Assembly (NCBI GenBank): GCA_910588645.1
Contig: CAJUOY010000007.1
Span: 1 to 64,000 of the forward strand
DNA: 64,000 nt
Source: an uncultured Christensenellaceae bacterium
Lineage (GTDB): Bacteria; Bacillota; Clostridia; Christensenellales; Borkfalkiaceae
Reading direction: 5' to 3'
Under the pieces are notes generated by a model. The model was given only the letters and a program-made list of their open reading frames with translations. It ran no database searches and was not told where the DNA came from. The translations under genes and the position numbers were made by a program. Shown in pieces: positions 56,653 to 64,000 of the stretch; position 1 is the first letter of the stretch, and each line of letters begins with the position of its first letter.

Positions 56653-58139
56653 GCTTCAACTCCCTGCATTTCCTTATATTTTTTGCATTGGTGCTTGCGC
56701 TGTACTGGGTTATTCCAAACAGGTTCCGTTGGATTTTACTGCTTGCGGCTTCGTATTACTTTTATATGAGCTGGAACGCCGTGCTGGTATTTTTAATCGC
56801 GGGAACGACATTGGTTTCCTACGGCGCGTCCATTGCAATAGAAAAGACTAAGAGAGTAAGCATTAAAAAGTTATTGTTGGCGCTGACGCTGATTGTGTGT
56901 CTCGGCACGTTGGTATTTTTCAAGTACTTCAACTTCCTTTTAAAGAGCGCTATTGATTTTTTAAATCTCTTCTCACTGAATATAGACAGTTTCGCGCTCG
57001 ATCTGCTGTTGCCGGTAGGTATATCCTTCTATACCTTTCAAACCCTCTCTTACGTAATAGACGTCTACCGCGGGGACTTCAAGGCAGAAAAGCATCTGGG
57101 ATATTACGCTCTGTACGTATCTTATTTTCCTCAACTTGTCGCGGGGCCGATAGAGCGTCCGGGCGATCTTCTTCCGCAACTTCGCGGCGAGCATAAGTTC
57201 AATACGGACGATTTGTCTGCGGGGTTCAGAATAATGCTTACGGGATTTTTCCGTAAGTGCGTCGTTGCAGATTTCTGCGGTATCTACGTAAACAACGTGT
57301 ATAACAATATAGACGGCGCCAATTCTCTTGCGGTATTGATAGCTTCCGCCCTGTTCTGCGTGCAGATGTACTGCGATTTTGCGGGGTATTCGGAAATTGC
57401 TTTGGGCGCGGCGCGGATGATGGGCGTCAGGCTTACGGAGAATTTCGACAGACCGTATCTTGCCCAAAGCTTTACAGGCTTTTTCCGCCGCTGGCACATT
57501 ACTTTAACCCGTTGGTTTACGTACTATCTGTATATTCCGCTCGGCGGCAACCGTAAAGGGACGGTGAGGAAGCTTTTAAACATATTTATCGTCTTTGCCC
57601 TATGCGGGCTTTGGCACGGCGCCAACTGGACGTACGCTCTGTGGGGAATATACGTTGCGGTTATTATGTGTCTTGAAAACGTCCTAAAAAAACCTATGTC
57701 CCGGCTGTGCGGGAAACTGCGCATAGATACTGATAATGCCGCCGTCGTTCTGCTGAGAAGATGTTTTACTTTTCTCCTGTGTATATTCGGCGCGGTGCTT
57801 TTCAGATCTCGTTCGGTTGTCGAGGCCGGTTCGCTTTACGCCAAGCTTTTTGCCGATATGGGCTTCGGTGAAGCGTATTACTCCGCGGCGTTCCAATCGC
57901 TTAAAATGAATTTAGTATCCGCGGTGCAGATTATTTTAAGTATTGCGGCAATGTGCCTTATCTATAATTTCGCAAAGTATAAACCGGATAGCAGTCCCTT
58001 GCCGTTGGCGGTAAAGGAAGCGTCGGCATATTCTTTGCGCGTCTGTACTTACGTTTATTTAATTTTGCTTATTGCGCTGTGCTGGATAACTTTGCTCGGT
58101 ATGGGCGATGTTTCGTCATTCGTGTATTTCCAGTTCTGA
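56649..58139 (+). CDS. MBOAT-family membrane O-acyltransferase (DltB/AlgI-like)
   Basis: A 496-residue polytopic protein. Key blocks are SYYFYMSWNAVLVFLI near 35-50, LLLPVGISFYTFQTLSYVIDVYRG near 120, FPQLVAGPIERP near 160 and FRRWHITLTRWFTYYLYIPLGGNRKG near 282-307. The second conserved His is in LCGLWHGANWTYALWG near 320-335. Members move acyl groups across the membrane to extracytoplasmic sugars or teichoic acids, usually with an SGNH partner, as in DltB/DltD or AlgI/AlgJ. The ATG at 56649 overlaps the previous stop; a terminator follows. Confidence 0.92.
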   Translation: MSFNSLHFLIFFALVLALYWVIPNRFRWILLLAASYYFYMSWNAVLVFLIAGTTLVSYGASIAIEKTKRVSIKKLLLALTLIVCLGTLVFFKYFNFLLKSAIDFLNLFSLNIDSFALDLLLPVGISFYTFQTLSYVIDVYRGDFKAEKHLGYYALYVSYFPQLVAGPIERPGDLLPQLRGEHKFNTDDLSAGFRIMLTGFFRKCVVADFCGIYVNNVYNNIDGANSLAVLIASALFCVQMYCDFAGYSEIALGAARMMGVRLTENFDRPYLAQSFTGFFRRWHITLTRWFTYYLYIPLGGNRKGTVRKLLNIFIVFALCGLWHGANWTYALWGIYVAVIMCLENVLKKPMSRLCGKLRIDTDNAAVVLLRRCFTFLLCIFGAVLFRSRSVVEAGSLYAKLFADMGFGEAYYSAAFQSLKMNLVSAVQIILSIAAMCLIYNFAKYKPDSSPLPLAVKEASAYSLRVCTYVYLILLIALCWITLLGMGDVSSFVYFQF

Positions 58140-58159
58140 CGCAGTCCCAATAAAAGATA

Positions 58160-58190
58160 AAAAGCGAACGGAGCAGTTCGCTTTTTTATT
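58160..58190 (+). terminator. Terminator of the acylation-like operon
   Basis: AAGCGAAC (58162-58169) pairs with GTTCGCTT (58176-58183), followed by TTTTATTTTT. Confidence 0.85.
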
Positions 58191-58295
58191 TTTACCGATT
58201 TTCAAAATAAGCTGAGGTTATCGTGCGTATCGCTAATTATTATATAAAATATACGATTTATTATTAAATAACTAATGTTTGGTAACCGATTTTAC

Positions 58296-58324
58296 TTGAA
58301 ATAATCAAATATTTATGATAAAAT
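58296..58324 (+). promoter_or_regulatory. Sigma-A promoter of the MoxR cluster
   Basis: TTGAAA (58296-58301), 17-base spacer, TAAAAT (58319-58324), in a strongly AT-rich gap. The leader is about 70 bases. Confidence 0.6.
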
Positions 58325-58400
58325 GAATAAAATATCATTTGTAAGCCTTTAAAATTTTATAAATGTATAAAAATACAAAAATATTCGGGAGGTAAGGACG

Positions 58401-59933
58401 ATGAGCGAAGAATTCGTAAAAATAAGAAAAAAACGGTTCGTTACTGCGGTTTTGCAAAGCGTCGGGTTTGGCGTATCGGCGGGACTTTTCTTTGCGGGCG
58501 CGCTTCTTTTGGCCTTAAAGCTCAGTGAGATAGAAATACATTTCGGATACTATATTCTTGCGGGGTGCGTCGCGGCTTTGTTAGTCGGCGGACTCCTGTT
58601 TCTCATTCTTCGTCCGACGGACGTAAAGATAGCAAAGCGTCTGGATAGAGATTATTCGCTGTCGGAAAAGATACAGACTATGGTGGAGTTTTCCGGCAAC
58701 GACGAAGGTATGGTGCGCTTGCAGCGCGAAAACGCCTCCGAGTGTCTTCAAACTCTTCCCCGTAAAAAAATCAATCCCGCAAAATTATGGCACTATGCGG
58801 CGATACCTCTTGTCGCGGTTGCGCTGTTCGTATCGGCCGTAGCGATACCTGCCAAAACTGTTCAAAGCGAATATATACCGCCTTTTAATTACACCGACAG
58901 ACAGCGTGAATCGTTGAAACAGCTCGTAGCCGACGTCAACCGTTCCAATCTTTCGGACGAAAACAAGCAGTTTGTTTCTTCAGCGATAGAGGATCTTTCG
59001 GAAACTCTCGAAACTGTCGACAACGTGCCCGATATGAAATCGGCGGTAATAACCTCGGTTGCAATGATAGACGCCGTGCTGTACACGGCGAACAGCTTCG
59101 ATAATGCGGCGGCGGCGTTCGACAGTACCGAAGAGGGAAAGGGTAATAAATATCTTTCCACCGCGTTAGAGGAAAGCGTTATGACTTTCCGCGCGGGCTC
59201 GTCGAGATTTACTCTGTACGAACAGGTCGAAGCGGCTGAAAAACAATTTGAAGATTCCATAGGCGGCACACTCGCTTTAAATCTGGACGAATGGAGAAAG
59301 ACATTTGAAGTCAATATAGAAGACGGCGCGGCGGAGCTTATAACCGCAGCCGCGGAGAACGTTAAGGACAATATTTCACACCTCGAAAGTGCTGACGCCA
59401 TAACTCTTGCATTGGATGCGTTCGCCCTTTCGTTGGAGGGTATATGCGTAAGTATCGACTCCGGCATAAACGACGTCGCGGTGCAGACAAGGCTCAATTC
59501 CGCGTTCACGACTCTCAAAAGCGATCTTCTCGTCGCGCTCATTCCGCAAACGCTTAATTGCATAATGGACGAATACGTGCGCATAAGAATCGCCTCCGTG
59601 TTCGGGCTTGCCCTAAACGAGCTTCCCGCGCTTTTCAGCGGAGTAAAGGGGGATCCCGGTACGAGTTACGATCCGCCCAAGGACGATGACGACGACAAAT
59701 CTCAGGAAGGCGGCTACGGCAAGGGCGACAACATTTACGGCGGAGACGACTACATCTATCATCCTCAGACCGGCGAACTTTCGCCATACGGCGATCATCT
59801 GGAAGATTACTATTCCAAGGCAAGGGAATTGCTCGAAGACGACAGCATCCCCGAAAACGTAAAAAAATATATTGAAGAATACTTTAATATTTTATATCGC
59901 GGAATTCAGAACTCCGACAAAGAAAATAAATAG
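58401..59933 (+). CDS. Membrane protein heading the MoxR cluster, unknown function
   Basis: A 510-residue protein with two N-terminal transmembrane helices (about 15-38 and 48-68), a third near 130-150 and a large helical extracytoplasmic region with regular heptad-like Ala/Leu/Glu spacing (about 165-415). A low-complexity acidic/Gly segment follows near 420-450 (DDDDDK and GGYGKGDNIYGG), then a C-terminal helix. The N terminus resembles DUF4175-type proteins found with MoxR/VWA genes. GGAGG precedes the ATG. Co-transcription with moxR, 12 bases away, suggests a common envelope or chaperone role. Confidence 0.7.
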   Translation: MSEEFVKIRKKRFVTAVLQSVGFGVSAGLFFAGALLLALKLSEIEIHFGYYILAGCVAALLVGGLLFLILRPTDVKIAKRLDRDYSLSEKIQTMVEFSGNDEGMVRLQRENASECLQTLPRKKINPAKLWHYAAIPLVAVALFVSAVAIPAKTVQSEYIPPFNYTDRQRESLKQLVADVNRSNLSDENKQFVSSAIEDLSETLETVDNVPDMKSAVITSVAMIDAVLYTANSFDNAAAAFDSTEEGKGNKYLSTALEESVMTFRAGSSRFTLYEQVEAAEKQFEDSIGGTLALNLDEWRKTFEVNIEDGAAELITAAAENVKDNISHLESADAITLALDAFALSLEGICVSIDSGINDVAVQTRLNSAFTTLKSDLLVALIPQTLNCIMDEYVRIRIASVFGLALNELPALFSGVKGDPGTSYDPPKDDDDDKSQEGGYGKGDNIYGGDDYIYHPQTGELSPYGDHLEDYYSKARELLEDDSIPENVKKYIEEYFNILYRGIQNSDKENK

Positions 59934-59945
59934 GACGTGATCAAA

Positions 59946-60959
59946 ATGGATAAAAAGACAGAAATCAGCAATGAAAACCTTGAAAGGGTAAAGACCTTCA
60001 GCCACGCGATCGAAAAGATTAAGCAGGAGATCCGCAAGGACGTCGTAGGTCAGGATGAAATCGTGGATAACGTTATCACCGCAATTATCGCGGGCGGCAA
60101 TGTGCTGTTGGAGGGCGTGCCCGGTGTAGGTAAAACCCGTCTCGTACGTTCGCTTGGTAAAACGTTGAATTTGCCTTTCTCGCGTATTCAGTTCACTCCC
60201 GACCTTATGCCCTCGGACGTAACTGGTACAAACGTAATCGAAAAGGACGAAAGCGGCAAGATGAAGACGAGCTTCCGCAAGGGCCCTATTTTTGCAAACC
60301 TCGTACTTGCGGACGAAATCAACCGCGCGACTCCCAAGACGCAGTCCGCGATGCTCGAAGTTATGCAGGAGCACAAGATCACCGTAGCAAATACTACGTA
60401 TAAGCTTGAGGAGCCTTTCTTTGTGCTTGCGACCGAGAATCCCATAGAGCAGGACGGTACGTATCCTCTGCCCGAAGCGCAGATGGACCGCTTTATGTTC
60501 AAGCTCTTGATGCAGTTCCCTTCGGTTAGCGAGCTTGTGGACATAGTCAATATGACGCAGATCACTCTCGACGAAAACGCGACCGCAGTTATCGACGGCA
60601 AGACAATTCTCGAAATGAGACAGCTTGCAAAGACCGTTCCCGTAATAGAAGAGGTTATGACTTACGCGGTAAACCTTATATCCAATACGCATCCCGAGTT
60701 GGAGCATACTTCGGCAACGGCCAAAAAGTACATAAAGAACGGCGCTTCGCCCCGTGCGGCTCAGGCTATTATCACCTGCGCAAAGGTGCGCGCACTTATG
60801 AACGGGCGCTACAACGTTTCCTATGAGGACATAGACGCGCTCGCTCACCCCGTATTGAGACACAGGGTTAAGATCAATTACAGCGCGGTAAACGATAAGC
60901 TCACCATAGACGACGTTATTACCCAGCTCGTTGCGGAAAACAAAAAATTGTCAAAATAA
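59946..60959 (+). CDS. MoxR-type AAA+ ATPase
   Basis: A 337-residue AAA+ chaperone-like ATPase. It has Walker A EGVPGVGKTRLVRSLGK near residue 55, Walker B FANLVLADEINRATPKTQSA near 115, the sensor segment VLATENPIEQDGTYPLPEAQ near 158, and the helical lid NGASPRAAQAII near 262, all MoxR-typical and intact. MoxR proteins usually help mature or insert metal into partner VWA proteins, which lie just downstream. I prefer ATG 59946, with AGGA upstream, over the GTG nine bases earlier. Confidence 0.94.
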   Translation: MDKKTEISNENLERVKTFSHAIEKIKQEIRKDVVGQDEIVDNVITAIIAGGNVLLEGVPGVGKTRLVRSLGKTLNLPFSRIQFTPDLMPSDVTGTNVIEKDESGKMKTSFRKGPIFANLVLADEINRATPKTQSAMLEVMQEHKITVANTTYKLEEPFFVLATENPIEQDGTYPLPEAQMDRFMFKLLMQFPSVSELVDIVNMTQITLDENATAVIDGKTILEMRQLAKTVPVIEEVMTYAVNLISNTHPELEHTSATAKKYIKNGASPRAAQAIITCAKVRALMNGRYNVSYEDIDALAHPVLRHRVKINYSAVNDKLTIDDVITQLVAENKKLSK

Positions 60960-60977
60960 AAAAGTAAGTATTGAGTA

Positions 60978-61862
60978 ATGAAAAATTCAGCGATTAACGA
61001 AGAGTTTCTGCAACAGGTCGAACAGTTGCAGATGTTAATAAAAAACAACGTTGCGGGCTTGTTCGGCGGCAATCACAAAACCAAGTCCTTCGGCTCTTCT
61101 TGCGAATTTTCCGACTATCGCGACTATATGGCGGGCGACGATATAACCAAGATCGACTGGAACGCGTACGCCCGGTTTGAAAATCTGTATCTCAAACTGT
61201 ATATGGACGAGCGGCAGATGCACACGAGGATTTACGTCGACGCAAGTCGTTCTATGGCTTACGGCAAGGGTAAAAAGGACGAGCAGGCTTTAAGGCTTGC
61301 CGCAACGCTTGCCTATCTGTCCATAAACGAAATGGATAAGGTTTCGATTTACGCCGTGCGCGACAAACAGTTGGAGAGCGTGGTGACAAATCTGCTCGGG
61401 AAAGACGCATACGTATCAAGCATAGCAAAACTTAACGAAGTCGTTTTTGACGGCGACAGCTACATATCCGACTCCATAGTTCCCTCGAAAGTGGGATACG
61501 GGGACGGACTTTCCGTCATCATTTCCGACTTTCTCACCGATAATGATTTTGAAACGGCGATAGATCATCTTGCGTCCAAAAAGCGCGATATATTATGTAT
61601 TCAGGTGTTGTCTAAGGAGGAACTTAATCCCCTTATCCGCGGTAAAATGCATTTCTTCGACTCGGAGACCACGTCCAAGTTTTACCGCAAGAACATCAAC
61701 AGGGACATAATAAAGGCGTATAAACAGGCTCTCGAATTCGCCACCGGCAGGATACGCGATTACTGCGCTGCGCGCGGGGCGGATTATATGCTTGTTCCCG
61801 CCGAAGAATCCGTGTACAAAATTTTCTTTGACAAATTAGTCAATATGGGGGTACTTAAATGA
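60978..61862 (+). CDS. DUF58-domain protein
   Basis: A 294-residue cytosolic protein with the DUF58 core: SCEFSDYRDYMAGDDITKIDWNAYAR (residues about 35-60) and the degenerate VWA-like fold TRIYVDASRSMAYGKGKKDE near 81-100. It links MoxR to the VWA membrane proteins in these clusters. It overlaps the next gene by ATGA. The function of the domain is not established. Confidence 0.93.
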   Translation: MKNSAINEEFLQQVEQLQMLIKNNVAGLFGGNHKTKSFGSSCEFSDYRDYMAGDDITKIDWNAYARFENLYLKLYMDERQMHTRIYVDASRSMAYGKGKKDEQALRLAATLAYLSINEMDKVSIYAVRDKQLESVVTNLLGKDAYVSSIAKLNEVVFDGDSYISDSIVPSKVGYGDGLSVIISDFLTDNDFETAIDHLASKKRDILCIQVLSKEELNPLIRGKMHFFDSETTSKFYRKNINRDIIKAYKQALEFATGRIRDYCAARGADYMLVPAEESVYKIFFDKLVNMGVLK

Positions 61863-63742
61863 GTTTCATCTATCCTTTGGGATTGCTGGGCCTTATAGGA
61901 ATCCCTATTCTGATCATCATTTATATAATTAAAAACAAGTATACCGAGCAGGTCATTTCCTCGACGTATATATGGACGCTCAGCGAAAAGTTCTTAAAAC
62001 GCAGGAACCCTATCAACAAGCTTGCGGGTATAATCAGTCTAATCCTGCAAATTCTCGCGGTGCTGTTTATCTCCGTTGCGGTCGCTCATCCGGTGTTCGT
62101 AATTCCCAACTCCGCATACGAGTATTGTTTTATACTCGACGGTACGGGCAGTATGAACATAGTAAGCGAATCGGGCACCAGGCTTGACGCCGGCAAAGAG
62201 CGCATTGCTTCGATCATAGACGGCTCTTTCGACGGTTGCACTTATACCCTTATATACGTGGGCAATTCCACGCAGACCGTTTACGAACCTACCGAAAATA
62301 AGGACAGGGCAATAAGACTTTTAAACGAGCTCGAACCCACCTATGCGGATACGGAATTGAACGAGGCGCAGGGCATAGCTCAGGCATATTTCAACGAAAA
62401 TCCTTCCGTTAAAACGTATCTTATAACCGATAAAATGGTTGATATTGCAGAAAACGTGTTCGTGGTCGACGTTTCCTCGAACGAGGAGAATTACGCCGTT
62501 GCGGACGTTGAGTATACGGTAGCGGGCGGAGTGGACGAGGACGGCAAGACGGCCGTTTTAAATATCGACGTAAAGGCGAAAGCCGTCTCATATCAAAGCG
62601 ACGCTACTTTGGAAATATCGCTGTACTTCGATGACGAGACTGAGTCTGCCGACAATAAGACGGTAGAAGTCGGCAAATTGCAGGCGGTGAACGTGGAGCT
62701 TTCCGCAACCGTTAAATCGTTTAAGAGTTTCAGGGTAGTGGTAGAAAATAAGGACGCCCTGCCTATGGATAACGAGGTCGTTATATACAGCCCCGAACAG
62801 GAAAGTTCCTTCAAAGCTCTTATAGTCAGCGACAGACCTTTCCTCATAAACGCGGCTCTCAGGGCAAGGAACAACGTCGATACCGAAGTTGTATCGGTGG
62901 AAAAGTACGATCCCGAAATTACAGGCTATAACCTTTACGTGTTCGATTGCGCCGAGGTCACACAAATGCCCCGCGACGGCGCGGTATGGTTTTTGAAACC
63001 CTATGCCAACGTTCAGGGCAGCGGATTTACCGTAAGGACTACCACAGATTTGAAACGCGCGGTAAAACTCAGCTATAACAGTTCCAGCGCTTCCATTGTC
63101 ACAATGCTTACGAAAAACCTTTTGAAGCAGGACGTGGAGATACGCGGATTTGTAAAGATAGGTCTTAACCGCGGATTTACGACTATTATGTCTTACGACG
63201 GCAACCCCATGCTTGTTGCGGGTACGAACGAGTTCGGCAACAGGGAAGTTGTGTTCGCCTTCGACATTCACGAGTCCAGCCTGGCGGGCGACGCAGCCGT
63301 GGATTACAATATTTTAATGAACAACCTGCTTGCGTATACTTTCCCCGACGTAATTACGGAAACCAATTTTACTTGCGGAGATACCTTGCAGATAAACGTT
63401 ATTCCTAATTGCAGCAGTATAAGAATAGACAGCCCCTCGGGCGAGGCTGCTTACCTCAATACCGGTTCGGATATTGCGGAGTATACTCTGACGGAAGTAG
63501 GCGTTTATACTATTACTTTAAACGTAGGGGAAGCGGTGAGAACTTTTCACGCGTTTGCTTCCCTTCCAGAAGCGGAGCGTTATACTACCGTCGTACAGGA
63601 TTCGTTCAGTCTGAACGGAACCCCTTCAAACAATAAAAAAGACGGTACTTACGACGACCTTTTGGCTTGGTTTATAATTCTGGCCCTGTTGTTTGCGGCC
63701 GACTGGATGGTGTATTGTTATGAGCAGTATCAGCTTCGATAA
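61859..63742 (+). CDS. BatA/VWA-domain membrane protein
   Basis: A 627-residue protein. Two N-terminal helices (about 5-23 and 55-80) correspond to the BatA aerotolerance N terminus (YPLGLLGLIGIPILIIIYII). A von Willebrand A domain (about 90-220) follows, with MIDAS-type FILDGTGSMNIV, Thr replacing the first Ser of DxSxS. A long beta-rich middle part and a C-terminal helix (about 600-620) complete it. It is extracytoplasmic and membrane-bound, with 23 bases of overlap with the following gene. A role in envelope integrity or complex assembly is inferred from the family. Confidence 0.85.
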   Translation: MSFIYPLGLLGLIGIPILIIIYIIKNKYTEQVISSTYIWTLSEKFLKRRNPINKLAGIISLILQILAVLFISVAVAHPVFVIPNSAYEYCFILDGTGSMNIVSESGTRLDAGKERIASIIDGSFDGCTYTLIYVGNSTQTVYEPTENKDRAIRLLNELEPTYADTELNEAQGIAQAYFNENPSVKTYLITDKMVDIAENVFVVDVSSNEENYAVADVEYTVAGGVDEDGKTAVLNIDVKAKAVSYQSDATLEISLYFDDETESADNKTVEVGKLQAVNVELSATVKSFKSFRVVVENKDALPMDNEVVIYSPEQESSFKALIVSDRPFLINAALRARNNVDTEVVSVEKYDPEITGYNLYVFDCAEVTQMPRDGAVWFLKPYANVQGSGFTVRTTTDLKRAVKLSYNSSSASIVTMLTKNLLKQDVEIRGFVKIGLNRGFTTIMSYDGNPMLVAGTNEFGNREVVFAFDIHESSLAGDAAVDYNILMNNLLAYTFPDVITETNFTCGDTLQINVIPNCSSIRIDSPSGEAAYLNTGSDIAEYTLTEVGVYTITLNVGEAVRTFHAFASLPEAERYTTVVQDSFSLNGTPSNNKKDGTYDDLLAWFIILALLFAADWMVYCYEQYQLR

Positions 63743-64000
63743 TGTATATTTGCTATTGATAGCGATACCTATTCTGGCCGTAGTTGTTGTTCCTTTCGCG
63801 CTTGCGGTAAGAAAGGATAACAGAAACGGGCACAGCATAGCGTCGCTTGCGTTGCACATACTTATGGCCGTAGTGATAGCATTTGCGGCGGCGGGAACGG
63901 CGGTTGTTACGGTAATTACCGAAACCAACGTGTTCGTAGTTGCCGACGTGTCATATTCGGCAAATAAAAACCTGGATACCGTCGACGGATATATAAATAA
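63720..64000 (+). CDS. Second VWA membrane protein (BatB-like), truncated by the window edge
   Basis: An ATG at 63720, inside the end of the BatA-like gene, opens a frame that runs off the right edge with at least 93 codons. It begins MSSISFDNVYLLLIAIPILA, a membrane helix, followed by a second helix (LALHILMAVVIAFAAAG) and then VFVVADVSYSANKNL, a DxSxS MIDAS motif. This is the usual next gene in BatA-BatB clusters. Confidence 0.75.
   Translation, partial: MSSISFDNVYLLLIAIPILAVVVVPFALAVRKDNRNGHSIASLALHILMAVVIAFAAAGTAVVTVITETNVFVVADVSYSANKNLDTVDGYIN

Noticed and set aside
59892..60863. 323-codon frame antisense to moxR
   Set aside because: It is an exact shadow of the intact AAA+ gene, with a His/Arg/Tyr-rich composition typical of antisense frames.
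1..64000. Signs of mobile elements, prophage or recent gene transfer
   Set aside because: No transposase, integrase, terminal inverted repeats or attachment-site duplication was found; composition is uniform apart from AT-rich gaps.

Overview
The window looks like chromosome of an endospore-forming member of the Clostridia (Firmicutes), probably an uncultured gut lineage. The evidence is its gene content: spoIIGA-sigE-sigG, spoVT-spoVB-yabN, spmA-spmB, a SpoIVFA/SpoIVFB pair, a gerA-gerB-gerC operon, CotF-like coat proteins and a SipL-type SPOCS protein. It also has sigma-A-type promoters, short operons with ATGA/GTGA overlaps and U-rich intrinsic terminators. A Christensenellales-like placement is only an inference. 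I see no rRNA, tRNA, IS element, prophage or CRISPR array.

Layout. 0-3 kb: tandem pair of MGDG-synthase-type glycosyltransferases (minus strand). 3-8 kb: rplM-rpsI, membrane/lipoproteins and a very acidic zinc-ribbon protein. 8-13 kb: XRE regulator, Veg-like protein, SPOCS sporulation protein, ispE and a cysteine desulfurase. 13.2-14.7 kb: an apparent stand-alone structured small RNA and spmA-spmB. 14.7-21.6 kb: metG-tatD-rsmA, an SPFH membrane protein behind a riboswitch-like leader, and spoIVFA/spoIVFB. 21.5-25 kb (minus): phospholipase-like protein, OGG-type glycosylase and a PadR/HAAS/DUF4097 module. 25-29 kb: ger operon. 29-41 kb: trmB, phosphoesterase, a divergent carbamoyltransferase, queH, an orphan degenerate MalK-like ATPase, a metal exporter, hslO, repeat proteins and CotF-like proteins. 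41-49 kb: XRE/TM2 divergon, spoVT-spoVB-yabN-dusB and spoIIGA-sigE-sigG. 49-58 kb: a GH2 glycosidase and a five-gene envelope-acylation-like operon. 58-64 kb: a MoxR/DUF58/VWA cluster cut by the right edge.

Main points of interest. (1) A roughly 139-nt RNA at 13460-13598 has its own promoter, a three-way junction with a GGA in each junction strand, and a 10-bp terminator, with no ORF on that strand. (2) A consensus promoter, a leader resembling the yybP-ykoY (Mn2+) class and a terminator stand in front of the SPFH gene. (3) A Dlt/Alg-like operon (two SGNH proteins carrying BspA-type repeats, an acyl-adenylating ligase, a small membrane protein and an MBOAT) lacks a carrier protein. (4) Several genes have a -10 box six or seven bases before the start codon and no Shine-Dalgarno, which suggests leaderless mRNAs. 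(5) A MalK-like ATPase and an ornithine-carbamoyltransferase-like enzyme have lost key active-site residues.

All assignments come from reading motifs and gene order by eye. No database or folding search was run.
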